Below are positions 21,862 to 31,729 of a stretch of 64,000 nt of DNA, in pieces. The stretch lies in NCBI GenBank assembly GCA_963989245.1, contig OZ022351.1, positions 12,766,843 to 12,830,842 on the forward strand, in the 5' to 3' direction. The notes beneath the pieces were generated by a model that did no database searches, was not told where the DNA came from, and saw nothing but the letters and a program-made list of their open reading frames with translations. This DNA comes from Nansenia antarctica. Lineage: Eukaryota; Chordata; Actinopteri; Argentiniformes; Microstomatidae. The translations under genes and the position numbers were made by a program. Each line of letters opens with the position of its first letter. Positions within the stretch are counted from its first letter, which is position 1.

Positions 21862-24800
21862 ATGAACAAGACCAACTTCTTCCCGGGAAGAATTCCTGTT
21901 TCTTTCCGTAAAAACGACTTTGGTTATTTACGTCAGGACCCCTCTGACTTGGCCAAGAGGATCAAAGACAATCCCGCCCTGCAAGACAAATCTGCTCCTC
22001 AGAGTGAGGGGGTTGTGAAGGCCAATGCCCACAAAACTGTCTGTCAAAGAGGGGGGGATGGGTCGGACAGGCAGGAGGTGTTAGGTGAATATGTCCTCCA
22101 GTTTGGAAAATATAAGGCCAAGTCTTTCCGGTGGCTACTGGAAAATGATGTGGGATACACCCTGTAGGAGGGTGGAACAGGAGGAAACGATGGGACAGTT
22201 TAACCCAGTGGGCAACAGTAAGGACAGGACTATTGTCCTTCCTGTCCTTTTCAAGGATGTTTAAGGAGATCATGGATCTCCTTCAGTATCAGACTATGAA
22301 GTCGGCTGCGATGGAACGGGAGGAGGACAACCATGTTGGCTTTGGGACCCGGCACAAAAGCACCTGGAGGGAGGTTTGGGAGAGTAGGGCTGATGGTTAT
22401 GCTGCCTTCATCCTCTCAAAGAAGCCTGTGCCAGGCACTAAAATGCACCAACTTCAGCAGTACCTGTTGAAGCAGCAAAGCCAGGTAACGGTTGCCCCTG
22501 CTCCACCCTCAACATTACCTGACATGGCAGCTTCAACACCAGCAGCAACCTCTGCCCCTGCCTCTGATCTTCCAGGTCAGTTAATAACAAACATATTCAT
22601 AATTATTGGTTTACTTTAATAGAACATGCTATTTGTAATGACACCTTTGTTTCATTTCACAGTAATGGAGGAAGACAAGGATTTGGAAAAGGCGATGCTG
22701 AGTCTGTCTCCATCTAAGTACATGACCCAGCTGAGTGAGTGTACTGATACATCTTTGAACTCATGTCGACATGTCCAGATCAGTAATTTATTAAACTGTA
22801 CTTCATGCAATGATAAAATACAAATTTCCTGTGCTTCTAGGTCCACCAGCAGCAGCAGCAGCAGCAGCCATTGGAGCCCCGTCCACAGTTAGAGGTTTCT
22901 TCTCCATACGTCTGGGAGGATAATTCTGTGACCCACATTATTATTCTGCCATAATATCGTTTATTATTTTGGCCGTGTTCTGGCCTGTTTTGATGTGTGT
23001 GTTCTTCTGTCCTACTAACCACTATTATAAGGAATTAACATGTCAGCGATGTGGGTAAGTATCATGAATTTTATGATTATATTATCATGAATATGAATTC
23101 ATTTTTTGCATGTTGTGCATGTTGGTATTGTCACTGATGTGTTACCTGTTTTTTAAAAAGTCAACATTGAACTAAATATTAATTCATAACAAGTGTAAAC
23201 CGTAGTAATTCTCATCAGATGAGACATATTGAGACACATAGATCTTATTAATGTTCAAATCAGCTTGACAGACAATAACAGGTAATGACAGAATGTGTCT
23301 AACCCATTTACAAGTATGATTAATAATTACTAATGAAGCCAGGCGTTAGTGAGGGAGAGAATAACACTTTATTTTCCTTTACAGTGAGGAGAAAACTGAC
23401 TGCTTCAGCTACACACTCGAGACCAGCTCAGGATGATGAATCCGATATGACTGCGTCTCCTTTGCAAGGTTAATACATGTGCATACAATACTGTGTGTCC
23501 CATCTTTATTCACTGTCAAAAGTGATTTCCAGTTGTGTGAAGTTTCATGTTACCTGCTCCTTCAGCTCCAGTGAAGGTCCTGCTGCCCATACTCTCAGCT
23601 GCTTGCCTTGATCCCATCCTTAGGCCTACAGCCTAGCTCAAGACAGCAGGAACCCGCCGTGTGGGAACATAGTATGTAATTTCATTTTATTTATATTGCA
23701 CACATGTACTATAACTTATAACATAACAATATCATAGTATTTACCTAATTCTAAGGAATCAATTTAAGCCAGGTCTGTTATTTTGATTGAAAGTCATGAG
23801 TGAATTGCTGTGGATATTTAACCAATGACACTTCTTTTACATCATATTACCTTAGATCCTACATTACACGTGAGGCACCCTGCCCCTACCAGAGTACAGC
23901 AGGATACAGTGCTGCCTCAAGGTATGTATGACATACTCTCTGGCATGTTTTTTAACTGACGTCTGCGCACAGTTCCTTTTTGGTTTAACATGTTTCATGT
24001 TTTCATTTCATTTTCTGTCATGTAGCACTGCCACACCATGCTCCTCCAGCACAGCCTGCAGCCTCTCTCCCTCCACCCCCAGCACAACCTGCAGCCTCTC
24101 TCCTTCCACCCCCAGCACAACCTGCAGCTGAGCCTTCAATCCCCAACTATGACCATGACATGAGCCGCTGGAACTGCTCCCACCATCAGCGTATCTGGAT
24201 AAAGACAGAGCTGGACGCCATGGGGCTGTGGCCAGGGTCCCGACCAGTGCGGAACCTGATGAACATTGTCTCCTTGTGGCGTTATCCACCTCAGCCCGAA
24301 CTCATTGAGACCTGCTCTGAGCTTCTTTATCTGGAAACCAGAACACAGCATTATGGAGAGGTTGAGGAACAATTATGTCCTACCTTGCTTGTTTGATTGT
24401 CCCGACCCCCATGTGGCCTCTGCTGGTATTGGAAGGCCTCGGGTGATTGTTGGCACCAGTGGCCAGTACTACATTGTAGCCTCCCGCCTTACCTGCAAAG
24501 GTTGCAGGAAGTACTGGTTTGCTGACAACCCCGAGTGGCTGGACAAGCTACCAACCCGAACATGTTCCCAGGCTTCTACACACAGAAGAAGGCTGTCTGA
24601 AAGACGGTGATGGATGAGCTGAGGCGTTCCAGCAGGTCACCGAACGACATGGCCAACCAGGTGATGGAGATGCTCCACCTGAAGTATGAAAGAGCCAACC
24701 TGGCCTATCTGCTCAGTGTGGAGAACATCAGGGATGCTGAGGCAGGGCTGTATGGGCGGCAGAGGACCATCACTGGGTTCTTAAGACGGGAGGACTCACC

Positions 24801-27800
24801 TGGCCTGTTTGGGGGGTATGAAGATGCGGATGACTGGTGTGGAGTGTCTTTGACGGCATTCTACCTGACAGACTGCCTCCTCCAGGAGTTCAAACGGCAG
24901 GAGCCAGTCCTTACCCAGCTCCTACAAGGCACCTTCGGACAGGTCTTCAGGTCTGATCACACACGCAAAGTGGCCAGGAAGGTGGCACTGACATCTGGCA
25001 CCATGTCATCATATGCGGTGATGAATGAGAACTGGATGATCCTGTCCTGGGTGATGCTGCAGTCGGAGTGTGAGCAATCCCTGGAGTCGCTGTACGAGGG
25101 ACTGGCCAACCGCTACAGTGCTGCTGCAATTGAGAAGGCCAACTACCAGTGGGTGGACAGGTATGAATCCTCATCCTCACATTTTTATAACCAGTTTAAA
25201 TACATATTTCCCAAAAAACATGTTTCACTTTCTTTTAGCATTCACATGTATGTGAGTAAAAGAGAAGATTTTCATATGTCAGCATTCTTTTCTGTTTAGA
25301 TAATTAATCACATCTACAAAATATGACCATTATTAATTACACACTTATTTTTTCTCTTTGTGTCAATAGGGACTGTTGTGCTGCATTCAGGATCCCAAAC
25401 TCCCAGCCTCATGAGCATCTCCTGTGGTCTGCCTGGATGACCACAGAGGCTATCGTGGCAGAGGTAACATCAGGGAACTTGGCCAACACCTGTGCCTCGC
25501 GGAACAAGTTCAACAACAACATCACTGTTAAATTGGACTTGTTCCACTGCATGCGGCGGTTCACCAGGGAGTGTTTCTCGGAGCACCATTCCCTGTACAG
25601 CTCCTTCTGCCAATTCCTCTCTGCAGCGTTCAGTGTGGTGGACCAGGCTGACCTGCAGAAGCTGAAGGAGGCCTACTCCTTCTGTGGGATTGTGCCTGCT
25701 AACCCCACCAAGCAGCACACCCGCGCGCACTGCAGGACAAAGGTGCCACACCCTACTGAGCTGGTGCAGAGAGTGGAAGCAGTCCTGAAACACTTCTACC
25801 AGGCCAAAGACCCCAGTGATGTGTTGCTCTTCAAGCCCTCAATGCTGAAGGAGTGGAGGATCCAGCGGGTGCACATCCTGAGAGGCTGCCTGAGTGACCC
25901 TGAGGTGGAAGACGGGGTTCTCTACAGGTATGGGGGAACACTGCAGCTGAACCACATCAAGGGTGAGGGGGCGACTGTGCCCATCTGGATCAGCGTCTGG
26001 GGCACCTCTCAGCAGGAGGGCTACCATTTCCACCAGGCTCGGTGGGTGACAGGTAACCGGGTGTCTACTGAGCTTTTCCAGGCCCAGGGTTTGACTGGAG
26101 TGACACGCTGGAACTTCCAGAGGCTGGTGGACCTGAAGATGCCTGATGTGGTCTTACCTGCAGTATTTGACCCATTGCTGATGGTGGAGCTGAACATGGC
26201 CTCTGTGAAGGTGACAGGACGGGCTAAATATCCAGCTCTGCAGGTCTCCAACAGGGACACAGGGGAGAGGTTTGGACTCCAATACGTGGAGCCAGGCTGT
26301 CGCCCTGTTCCACTTGACTGGGACAAGCACAAGGTGCCAAAGACTGTCCCAGCTCCTGTGGCTGTAGAGCCAGATCACCCTCCAGCAGCTTTCCCTTCTG
26401 CAGTGGCCATGGAGGGAGACATCCATCCGGAGGTAATCCAGAATAATCATATTCACTCACTCACTCACTCACATAGTTAAACTCTATGATTATTGTTCCT
26501 AATGGTAATTTGGCCTCTATTTCAGGAAATGGCCGACATAGACAACCTCCTGGCTCTTCTCCTCTCTGCTGACACCGATCCAGCCCCACTGTCACAGTCC
26601 TCACAACAGTCCTCCAGAAAGACTGTCCTGTTCCGGTCAACTTTAACAGTAGCTCCTGCTACAACCAAAGAGGAGGACCTGCTGGATACAGGTATTTAAA
26701 ATTAGATAACATAATTATGTGTGGGGCCAACAGCTAATTCTGTTTTACACACCCACACACAGTTATGGTTAGTGTATAGTCATAGCTTTGTCATTAAATT
26801 CATATTTTAATAATAAAATGATAATACTCTCTTTCAGATCTGCTTCTGCCCCTGTCAGCCACACCACCCCTGCCCCTGTCAGCTTCTCCCCGTGCTGCCC
26901 GCACTGGGCCCATCAAGACAGGAGGCCGCATCTTTGTCTTGGACCACAGCAGGTGGACAGAGCCCATGAGAGCTGCCATTGATGGGCTCCTGGCCACGCA
27001 CCACGGGGAGAAAGACATCCTGAAGTGGGTGGATGGGGTCTATGCTGCTCTGGTGCAGAGTAGGTGCACCGACCCTAACAGCCTCCTGCACAGTACCACA
27101 AAACATCACATAAACCGATACCTGAAACACCTGGCCAAGAGCAAGAACACCAGCTGTGCTCTTAACATTAGCCCCGAGAAGCTCCTGAAGACACAGCAGC
27201 TGTGGCAGCAGCTTAGCAAAACTGTCAGTGTCGCTGTCACACCCCTGCCACCTGCCCCAGTCAACCCACCAGCGGTGAACCTACCCCTGGATGCCCCTGC
27301 GAACCAGGCAACAGGGACAATCGAACAGGGGAACACGCAGCAACAGCAGCAAAAAAAGAAAATACTTACCTGTCGAGCGTGTGGCCAGCCTAAGTCCCGC
27401 TACCTTGGCGATGGCTCCTCCATTCATTTTTTTTTACACAAGTGCAGAGGTGAGGTACTTCTACTGCTCTAAAAAAGTATTCGATACCTACGCAGTAGAA
27501 GGCCTCACAAATCCACGCATGCCATTTACAGACTTTGCTGACACAGCATTTTTTCAGCGGGAGATAAATTCAACAAAACAAAAGGCGGAAGTGTTTAGAA
27601 AGAATAAAAGGACACCAGAGAAACACAAGATGCCAGGGCAGCAGCCGTCCGGCCGCCTGTGCAGGTTCTGCCACCAGCCACTTAGGCAGGGTCCCAACAG
27701 TCCACACACACACACACACACACTACATTCCCTGGAGTGAGAGGGAAATATATGTATTGCCCTGCAAAGGTACTGTCTCTGTACCAGGCACAGGGCATGG

Positions 27801-27930
27801 TAAAGGAAATGACCTGGATGGAGTTCCAACTGTCTGCATTTTATGAGACTGAGAAGCAGAGGTGGATGGTGGAGAAACATGTGGAGCTGCCTCCATTCAC
27901 ACTTACACGCACACACACACATAGAGACAC
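21862..27930 (+). pseudogene. Copy C: RNase H-like/zinc protein family, degenerate
   Basis: Exon pieces: 21862-22575, 22663-22734, 23386-23468, 23857-23921, 24026-25160, 25370-26432, 26526-26691 and 26838 to about 27930. It follows copy B: LQFGKYKAKSFRWLLENDVG; then VASRLTCKGCRKYWF; then VDR/DCC split by the 25160/25370 intron in phase; then KLDLFHCMRRF and GTSQQEGYHFHQ. The C-terminus is longer than in copy B and holds two CxxCxQP...YxYC zinc-type modules (about 27370-27470 and 27660-27770), seemingly a tandem duplication. Breaks: TAG at 22165, a shift before 22260, shifts near 24360 and 24560, TGA at 24597, and a shift in a T-run near 27430. Several exons remain long and open, so decay looks recent. 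The small exons around 22840-23640 are uncertain. Confidence 0.75.
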
Positions 27931-29060
27931 ATAGCAGGGTAGGAGAATCTTCCTGTGTATTACAAATTCCCTAATTTGTGTATTACACATTCCCTGTGTA
28001 TTACAAATTCATTGTGTATTACAAATTCACTGTGTATTACAAATTCACTGTGTATTACAAATTCATTGTGTATTACACATTCACTGTGTATTACAAATTC
28101 ACTGTGTATTACAAATTCCTTTGTATTACTTTCCAGTGTATTATTTATTTGTATTACGCTTTTGTTAGTTGTTATTTACAATTACATGGTTCATTGATGT
28201 TCAGTCATTGCAAATATCGTCGTTTTAAATACAGTATGTGTATATTATGTACATGGTGTAGCAGTGCTTTTTAATAAATCAAGTGTGGAGTTGAATATAT
28301 ACACGTGTCAAAGTGTGTTTTAAAACAGTATAATGGTGACATTAAGATCAACAGTGAAGCATAATTAAGTTTTGACATTTTATGACAGGATTTTTATGGT
28401 GCATCAAGGAGATTGCCGGTGTTATCTCCTTGAAGAAAGGTGTTGATGCCTCTTCAGGAAGACTGCTTGCTGTTTGTTGCCTCAACAGGGGGCTGCAGTC
28501 TGATAAGAGAATAAGATAAGATAAGAGCTTTGAAGAAAGGTGTCCATGCCTCTTCAAGAAGACTGCTTGCTGTGTGTTGCCTCAACAGGGGGCTGCAGTC
28601 TGATAAGACTTGCAATCTTCCCACGGTAAGAAACAAACTGGAAAGGGGCAGAATACATTGCAAGAATACATTGCATGTAAAACCAATAAATAGCATTAAA
28701 TGTCCTGTTTTCTTTAATGAAATGAATTATAAATAATCAAAACATGTTGTGTTACATTAAACATGTAATTGATTAAGACTTAAAAAAAGAAAATATTTTG
28801 GACAGTAATGTCCTCAGGTGGATTCGAACCCAGGTCTGAAAAGACTTGCAATCTTCCCACGGTAAGAACTGGCAAGGGGCAGAATACATTGCAATGTAAA
28901 ACCAATAAATAGCATAAAATGTCCTGTTTTCTTTAATGAAATGAATTATAAATAATCAAAACATGTTGTGTTACATTAAACATTTAATTGATTAAGACTT
29001 AAAAAAAGAAAATATTTTGGACAGTAATGTCCTCAGGTGGATTCGAACCCACGGCTGAAA
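27922..29060 (+). repeat. Large direct repeat, right copy (3' of copy C)
   Basis: The same series as 20397-21265: minisatellite (27950-28120), AATAAA segment, then the tRNA-like end. Unlike the left copy it has a duplicated 'agactgcttgctgtgtgttg' block (about 28430-28605) and a second copy of the last ~240 bp (28605-28840 and 28843-29060). Confidence 0.9.
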
Positions 29061-29235
29061 AGACGGCAAGATCAGATATGTTGACTCCCCGGCTGGAAAG
29101 GACCCTGAGACACTCCCCGATCTTCTCTCCCGCGACCAACAATTCGAACCCACGGCTGAAAAGACGGCAAGATCAGATATTTTGACTCCCGGCTGGAAGA
29201 GACACTCCCCGATCTTTTCCCCCGCGACCACGGGC
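29026..29235 (-). repeat. tRNA-like cassette, two tandem copies
   Basis: On the minus strand each copy contains a good T-arm (GTGGGTTCGAATCCAC), and the first has ends able to pair (GTCCT with AGGAC about 73 nt apart). The D-arm is not canonical, so this is a tRNA-related repeat rather than a clear tRNA gene. Single cassettes also end the large repeats at about 21225-21265 and 28805-28855. Confidence 0.55.
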
Positions 29236-29280
29236 CAGCCCCCGTTAAAAAACATAAATATTATTCAAAACATTAGCAAT

Positions 29281-29324
29281 AAGGAACGCTTCACGAATTT
29301 GCGTGTCATCCTTGCGCAGGGGCC

Positions 29325-29366
<42 letters not shown>

Positions 29367-29381
29367 CGCCGAAGCGAACAC
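29281..29381 (-). ncRNA. U6 spliceosomal snRNA gene or close pseudogene
   Basis: The minus strand reads as U6 from the 5' stem-loop (GTGTTCGCTTCGGCGGCACA) through ACAGAGAAGATTAGCATGGC to TTCGTGAAGCGTTCC. I count two substitutions in the 5' part relative to the vertebrate sequence. U6 forms the spliceosome's catalytic centre with U2. Upstream (higher coordinates), CATATAG lies at -29 to -23 and a PSE-like ACCATGATTGGTAATGT at about -48 to -64, which are pol III type 3 promoter positions. The 3' end is odd: GTTCC is followed by TTATTGC instead of ATATTTTT, so the usual terminator is absent; the next T-runs lie about 15 and 35 bases on. Either a variant gene or a copy that lost its end. Confidence 0.8.
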
Positions 29382-29890
29382 AAACTAACTACGATATGGA
29401 GAGCTATATGAAGAGGGTGTCCTGGCGGACATTACCAATCATGGTTCGGATAAAACAGACTTGTACTTATTGCCCTCAAACGGGCCTCAGCTGGACTCCG
29501 CAATCACATCAGTCAGAGAAGATCAGTAAAATATACACAGATAGTCACCGTATGAACATAATTATTCTTTTGTAGAGTATAATGTTCTTATTGAGTCTCT
29601 GCCTCAAACGGAGCCGCAGTGCAGCATGGGAGATATGCAGAGAGCCTCGCGGTGATTGGTTAAGGCAGCTAATACAGCCAATCATGGACCTTGGATTATG
29701 AAGAACAGGCCAATGAAACATTGCGAGTTTCTGGCTAGGGAGGGACGCGGGGGAGAAGATCGGGGAGTGTTGCAATGAAGACAGATAGGACAATTAGAAC
29801 ACGAGGTATCCCTCCACAAGGATGACACGCAAGCAAAAATCAGATGTTAGCATGTTCCACTAGGGGGCAGCAAAAGCTTCCTATTGAGTA
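29382..29890. other. Intergenic, with a second U6 fragment
   Basis: No gene. CAAGGATGACACGCAA at about 29818-29833 on the plus strand is an exact piece of U6, opposite in orientation to the U6 at 29281. AGAAGATCGGGGAGTGT near 29754-29770 is an inverted piece of the 29110-29130 cassette. Confidence 0.6.
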
Positions 29891-29894
29891 TCGA

Positions 29895-29960
29895 CTATAA
29901 TAATAATAATAATAATTCATTGTATTTATGTAGCGCTTTTTCAGGGCTCAAAGACACTGA
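29895..29960 (-). mobile_element. Short retroposon 3' end
   Basis: (ATT)n tail next to a 'tgtatttatgtagcgcttttt' motif, the same kind of 3' end as 12341-12740 but severely truncated. Confidence 0.5.
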
Positions 29961-30065
29961 CTATGAGATGTTTATATGGAATATTACTATATCTTTCAAA
30001 TAATCGGATTAAATGATGTTACTGTCAATCAATCAATGTACAAAACACACATCATCATATAATAT

Positions 30066-30262
30066 CACGGTGGTCCAGTGGTCTAGCACCACAGTCTCCA
30101 GTGCATATGCCCATGTTGTTGCTAGCGAAGTTTCCCACAGAAGTGTTGGCATGGGTTCCAATCCTGCCCATGCCCTGCTGACATGCCCTCTCTCCTTACT
30201 GTCCTGTCTGTCTTCACTCTCTCTAGCCAATAAAATGGAAAATAGAGTTCTCAAAAAAAATT
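30066..30262 (+). mobile_element. tRNA-derived SINE (family 2), copy 1
   Basis: Head GGTGGTCCAGTGGTCTAGCA (box A region), box B-like GGGTTCCAATCC, body 'gccctgctgacatgccctct', and an AATAAAATGGAAA then A-rich end. The same family occurs antisense at 47503-47650. Confidence 0.8.
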
Positions 30263-30264
30263 AC

Positions 30265-31522
30265 TTAACCCTTGTGTGGTGTTCAGGTCAACCGGACCCG
30301 TTTTACATTTTTACTTGGTGAGAAATGGTACAAGAATACATTTGATCAATATGAAACTCCATGGCCTTGGCTTATTTTCTATGAAAAACATGTAAAAGTG
30401 AAAACACTTTTTACACATCCTACAATACCCCAACACATTTATGTCCTTCATAAGATCTTCGGGTCATTTAGGCCCGGATGCACAGAGACACACAGAAACA
30501 TACACACACTCACACTGACACTCACTCACACACCTCTGCTCTAGCTTTCCCGTGCCAAGAAGCCGTCTGCTCTCGCACTTTTTACCCTTTGAAGTGCAAC
30601 ATTGTAAACATTTTTACATTTTCTTGCACTGTTCAGAACGTATGCAGCAACTGCAAAAGGTACATTTGAGGTACACACACTGTCATATTCTGTGCTTCAT
30701 GTGTTGTGTAGACAGGCATACCAATGCAGACACAATTGTAGCCAGTGGTATTTCAGAATTATTTGGGATTTTTCAGACATAATACTGTATTTCGACAGTG
30801 ACAGTGAAAACAGTGTACATTCCGTTCGTGTTTTGTGATTCAGCATTTGCAGACATTTTTGAGAGATGTATTTCATAGCTATTGGCAACAACAATCTTAG
30901 TTTGGTTCTTTCATTTCTATTCTTGTTCATCACCTGTATTTTCTTTACAGCTTTGATTATAATTAGATAAATGTGAAATTCAATTGAGAATATAAATTCA
31001 AAATAATAAACAGCAATGAAAATATTGTTTCATTAACATTTTTCCTAGATAAGTATGCTTTATGACACCCAGGTCTTTATTATAGTTGATTTTGCATTTT
31101 CAAAGTTAGGGGCATCATGTGCGTAAAAACGCTTCTACTCATCATGCTGTCGTTCGGCCCCACCTATTCCCAGGGGTCTGACACTTTGTGGGTTGTTACT
31201 AAGCATCCTCTGCTCCAGCCTCTCCAAAGGGCAGCCCCCTAGATCCACCAGAACAAAAGATATGCACTTTTGAATGTGTACACAGTACCTATTGTGCATT
31301 ATTGGGTACAGTACCTGTTTGTGCCCACAGGAGGCGCCCTTTAATATTATGGGCTATTTTGGGGATTTCTTGCGCCCTGAGTATACCCCCTTGTATGGGT
31401 CACCCTTGGGACTAGGAGCACCGTGTCAAGACAAGTGCTTTTAAAACCCCAATGATGTCCAGGGTCAACTGGACCCGAACAGTACGAAAGGGTCCAAAAA
31501 GTGAACATCACACAAGGGTTAA
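30265..31522 (+). mobile_element. Non-autonomous piggyBac element
   Basis: Both ends are TTAACCCTTGTGTG.TGTTC inverted, and the flanking TTAA (30265-30268 and 31519-31522) is the piggyBac target site. No intact transposase. A GGTCAACyGGACCCG motif also recurs inverted just inside the ends. It abuts the A-tail of the preceding SINE. Confidence 0.9.
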
Positions 31523-31729
31523 TATAACATTGTGAGAGGTGGTTAATTATATTATAGATCAAAAATGCATTGCCTCATAAAGTAGGGTTGCAAAATTCCC
31601 ATACATTTGGGAAACTTTCCGCTAATTTCCAAAGTTTCCATAGGATTATATAAAATGAACAGAAAGTTTCCCAATCTTACGGGAATTTTTAAACCCTATT
31701 CATAATCAACCGTGTCTTTTCTCCTCCAG

